Source: Deinococcus sp. (GTDB lineage: Bacteria; Deinococcota; Deinococci; JACQHA01). From it: DNA of 5,474 bases. The DNA lies in assembly GCA_016199255.1 (NCBI GenBank), contig JACQHA010000063.1, forward strand, positions 1 through 5,474, read 5' to 3'. The notes beneath the pieces are model-generated. The model was given only the letters and a program-made list of their open reading frames with translations. It had not been told where the DNA came from and searched no databases. A program made the position numbers and the translations under genes. Shown in pieces: positions 4,261-5,474 of the stretch. Position 1 is the first letter of the stretch, and each line of letters begins with the position of its first letter.

Positions 4261-5352
4261 ATGCGTTCCCGCCTGAAAGCGTGGATAGCCACCACGCTCT
4301 GCGTGAGCAGCGTCGCGCTGGCGGTAGATCTCAGTCTCCACAGTGTGCCCCTCGAAGACATTGTCATCGATACCTTCTACGGGGGCTTCATCCGCTTGTC
4401 GAACGCCACCCCGGCGGACATTGAGCGTTTCCGCGACGCCATCCCGCCCATCGACCAACCGAAGTTTATACCAGCCCGTGAGGCGTATGGCGTGCTGGAG
4501 CGCGACCTGATCATTGGCGTGGCCGACGAGGGTGATGTGCGCGCCTATCCCTTCCGCATCCTGAACTTCCACGAAATCGTCAATGATACTGTGGCTGGCC
4601 GGCCCGTGCTCATCTCCTATTGCCCGTTGTGCCGCAGTGGCATCGTCTATGACCGCCGGCTGGGGGATCGGGTCCTGTCCTTTGGTAACACCAGCGCCCT
4701 GTATCAGTCGGATCTGGTGATGTATGATCGCCAAACCGACTCCTGGTGGTTCCAAGTTGCCGGGGAGGCGATTGTCGGTGAACTCACCGGCGCCCGCGTC
4801 ACCCCGTTGCCCTCCGTGGTCACCACCTGGGCCGAATGGAAACAGCTCCACCCCGACACGGTGGTGCTGTCGTTCGACACTGGCTACCAACGGGACTATA
4901 GCCGTGACCCGTTCTTGGGGCTGGATGAGATCCTGAACACCCGGGGACCGGGGATCCTCGGCTTTCCCACCTCTCCCCAGGTCCGAGCCGACCAGCGCCT
5001 GCCCGCGGGCGAATTGGTGCTGGGCCTCGATCTAGGAGGCCAGCGACGGGCCTACCCGCTCCAGTCCCAGGGGGATCGGGTGTACCACGACCGCCTGGGC
5101 GATGAAGCCGTGGTGGTGTTTGCCATTGGCGGCAGCGGTGCGGCGTTCCCCCCGGTGGTCAATGGCCAGGCGCTGCGTTTTGTGCTGCAGGAGGGCACCA
5201 TCCATGACCTGGACACAGGCAGCACCTGGAGCCTAGCTGGTCGCGCAACCAGTGGGCCGCTGGCTGGGGTCCAGCTGGAGTTACTCCCGGCCCGCACCAC
5301 CTTCTGGTTCGCCTGGGTCGCAGCGTTCCCGGAGACAGATATCGCCTCGTAA
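4261..5352 (+). CDS. Exported DUF3179 protein (tandem paralogue)
   Basis: The protein has 363 residues and the compact form of the DUF3179 domain. Marks are VRAYPFRILNFHEIVNDTVAG (93-113, with H104), YCPLC (120-124, C121 and C124), SDLVMYDR (150-157), a GELTGARV block (173-180), DLDTGSTWSLAGRATSGPLAG (316-336) and TFWFAWVAAFP (347-357). The N-terminus MRSRLKAWIATTLCVSSVALA is a signal peptide with a likely ALA-V cleavage after residue 21, so the protein acts outside the cytoplasm. It begins 1 base after the upstream DUF3179 stop, with its ribosome site inside that gene, so the pair are co-transcribed and derive from a duplication that has since diverged widely. It lacks the helical insertion of its neighbour. 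Conserved Cys pair and His residues suggest metal binding or redox activity, but the biochemical role is not known to me. Confidence 0.9.
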   Translation: MRSRLKAWIATTLCVSSVALAVDLSLHSVPLEDIVIDTFYGGFIRLSNATPADIERFRDAIPPIDQPKFIPAREAYGVLERDLIIGVADEGDVRAYPFRILNFHEIVNDTVAGRPVLISYCPLCRSGIVYDRRLGDRVLSFGNTSALYQSDLVMYDRQTDSWWFQVAGEAIVGELTGARVTPLPSVVTTWAEWKQLHPDTVVLSFDTGYQRDYSRDPFLGLDEILNTRGPGILGFPTSPQVRADQRLPAGELVLGLDLGGQRRAYPLQSQGDRVYHDRLGDEAVVVFAIGGSGAAFPPVVNGQALRFVLQEGTIHDLDTGSTWSLAGRATSGPLAGVQLELLPARTTFWFAWVAAFPETDIAS

Positions 5353-5474
5353 CTACTGAATTTTGAATAAATAATGTCCGGTACCTCCTTCACTTCCAAG
5401 GCAGGTCAGAGCCAGCGATGCAAGCCCACAGTCGCTTCTGCGAGTTGCGGGTGCGGGCCATCCCGGCGGAGACA
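5353..5474. other. Downstream end of window, no firm gene
   Basis: An AT-rich patch (5355-5377) follows the last stop codon; it may hold a promoter for something downstream. There is no hairpin with a T-run to end the operon. A plus-strand frame from ATG 5418 stays open to the window edge for 19 codons, and a minus-strand frame entering from the right closes at a TGA after 22 codons. Neither is long enough to judge. Confidence 0.3.

Noticed and set aside
5052..5399. Minus-strand frame opposite the end of the second DUF3179 gene, behind a GGAGG
   Set aside because: It is antisense to a well-conserved DUF3179 C-terminus and has no family resemblance. The GGAGG near the end of the window is probably chance.
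5418..5474. Possible 5' end of a new plus-strand gene
   Set aside because: Only 19 codons are visible, with a poor ribosome site. It cannot be told from chance within this window.
1..5474. tRNA, rRNA, CRISPR array, insertion sequence or phage attachment site
   Set aside because: No cloverleaf, rRNA core sequence, regularly spaced repeat array, transposase-like frame or terminal inverted repeats with target duplications were seen. The five dyads are irregularly spaced and not CRISPR-like.

Overview
The window reads as bacterial chromosome of fairly high GC. Genes start behind purine-rich Shine-Dalgarno-like tracts, and a selenocysteine codon is followed directly by a bacterial-type SECIS hairpin (archaeal SECIS elements lie in untranslated regions). 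The taxon cannot be fixed from this stretch. Tandem DUF3179 proteins, a deiodinase-like redoxin and a stand-alone NnrE of a glycine-rich subtype would suit an environmental lineage known mostly from metagenomes, but that is inference.

Layout. Positions 1-249 are leader sequence for a 61-residue protein with two classical C2H2 zinc fingers (250-435, +). A non-coding convergent gap follows (436-804). A stand-alone NAD(P)H-hydrate epimerase lies on the minus strand (805-1554, nnrE). Upstream of it is a 417-base gap (1555-1971) with hairpins and three copies of a dyad motif. Next on the minus strand is a deiodinase/peroxiredoxin-like gene (1972-2673) interrupted in frame by one TGA. A divergent promoter region (2674-2825) separates it from two tandem exported DUF3179 proteins on the plus strand (2826-4259 and 4261-5352), which are 1 base apart and almost certainly one operon. 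Positions 5353-5474 hold no firm gene.

Main discovery. The TGA at 2464-2466 falls exactly where the thyroid-hormone-deiodinase family carries its catalytic selenocysteine: FGSFT-U-PYCG, followed about 30 residues later by the family's EAHP motif. The frame is open and family-like on both sides. Ten bases after the TGA the mRNA can form a 7-bp hairpin with a GGC apical loop, which fits the bacterial SECIS pattern. Two other genes here end in TGA, so TGA is an ordinary stop in this organism and the interruption is best read as selenocysteine. Conventional gene calling would split or truncate this gene.

Second discovery. A roughly 20-bp element, close to CTGTCAACYACTTAATAGAC with core TYAA-N4-TTDA, occurs five times, always between genes: upstream of the zinc-finger gene, three times upstream of nnrE, and in the selenoprotein/DUF3179 divergent region. 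This suggests a shared local operator whose regulator is unknown.

Working together. The selenoprotein has no visible signal peptide and is probably cytoplasmic. Both DUF3179 proteins have signal peptides and a CPLC motif. A common redox theme is possible, but the different compartments argue against a direct enzyme-partner relation, and co-regulation is the safer inference.
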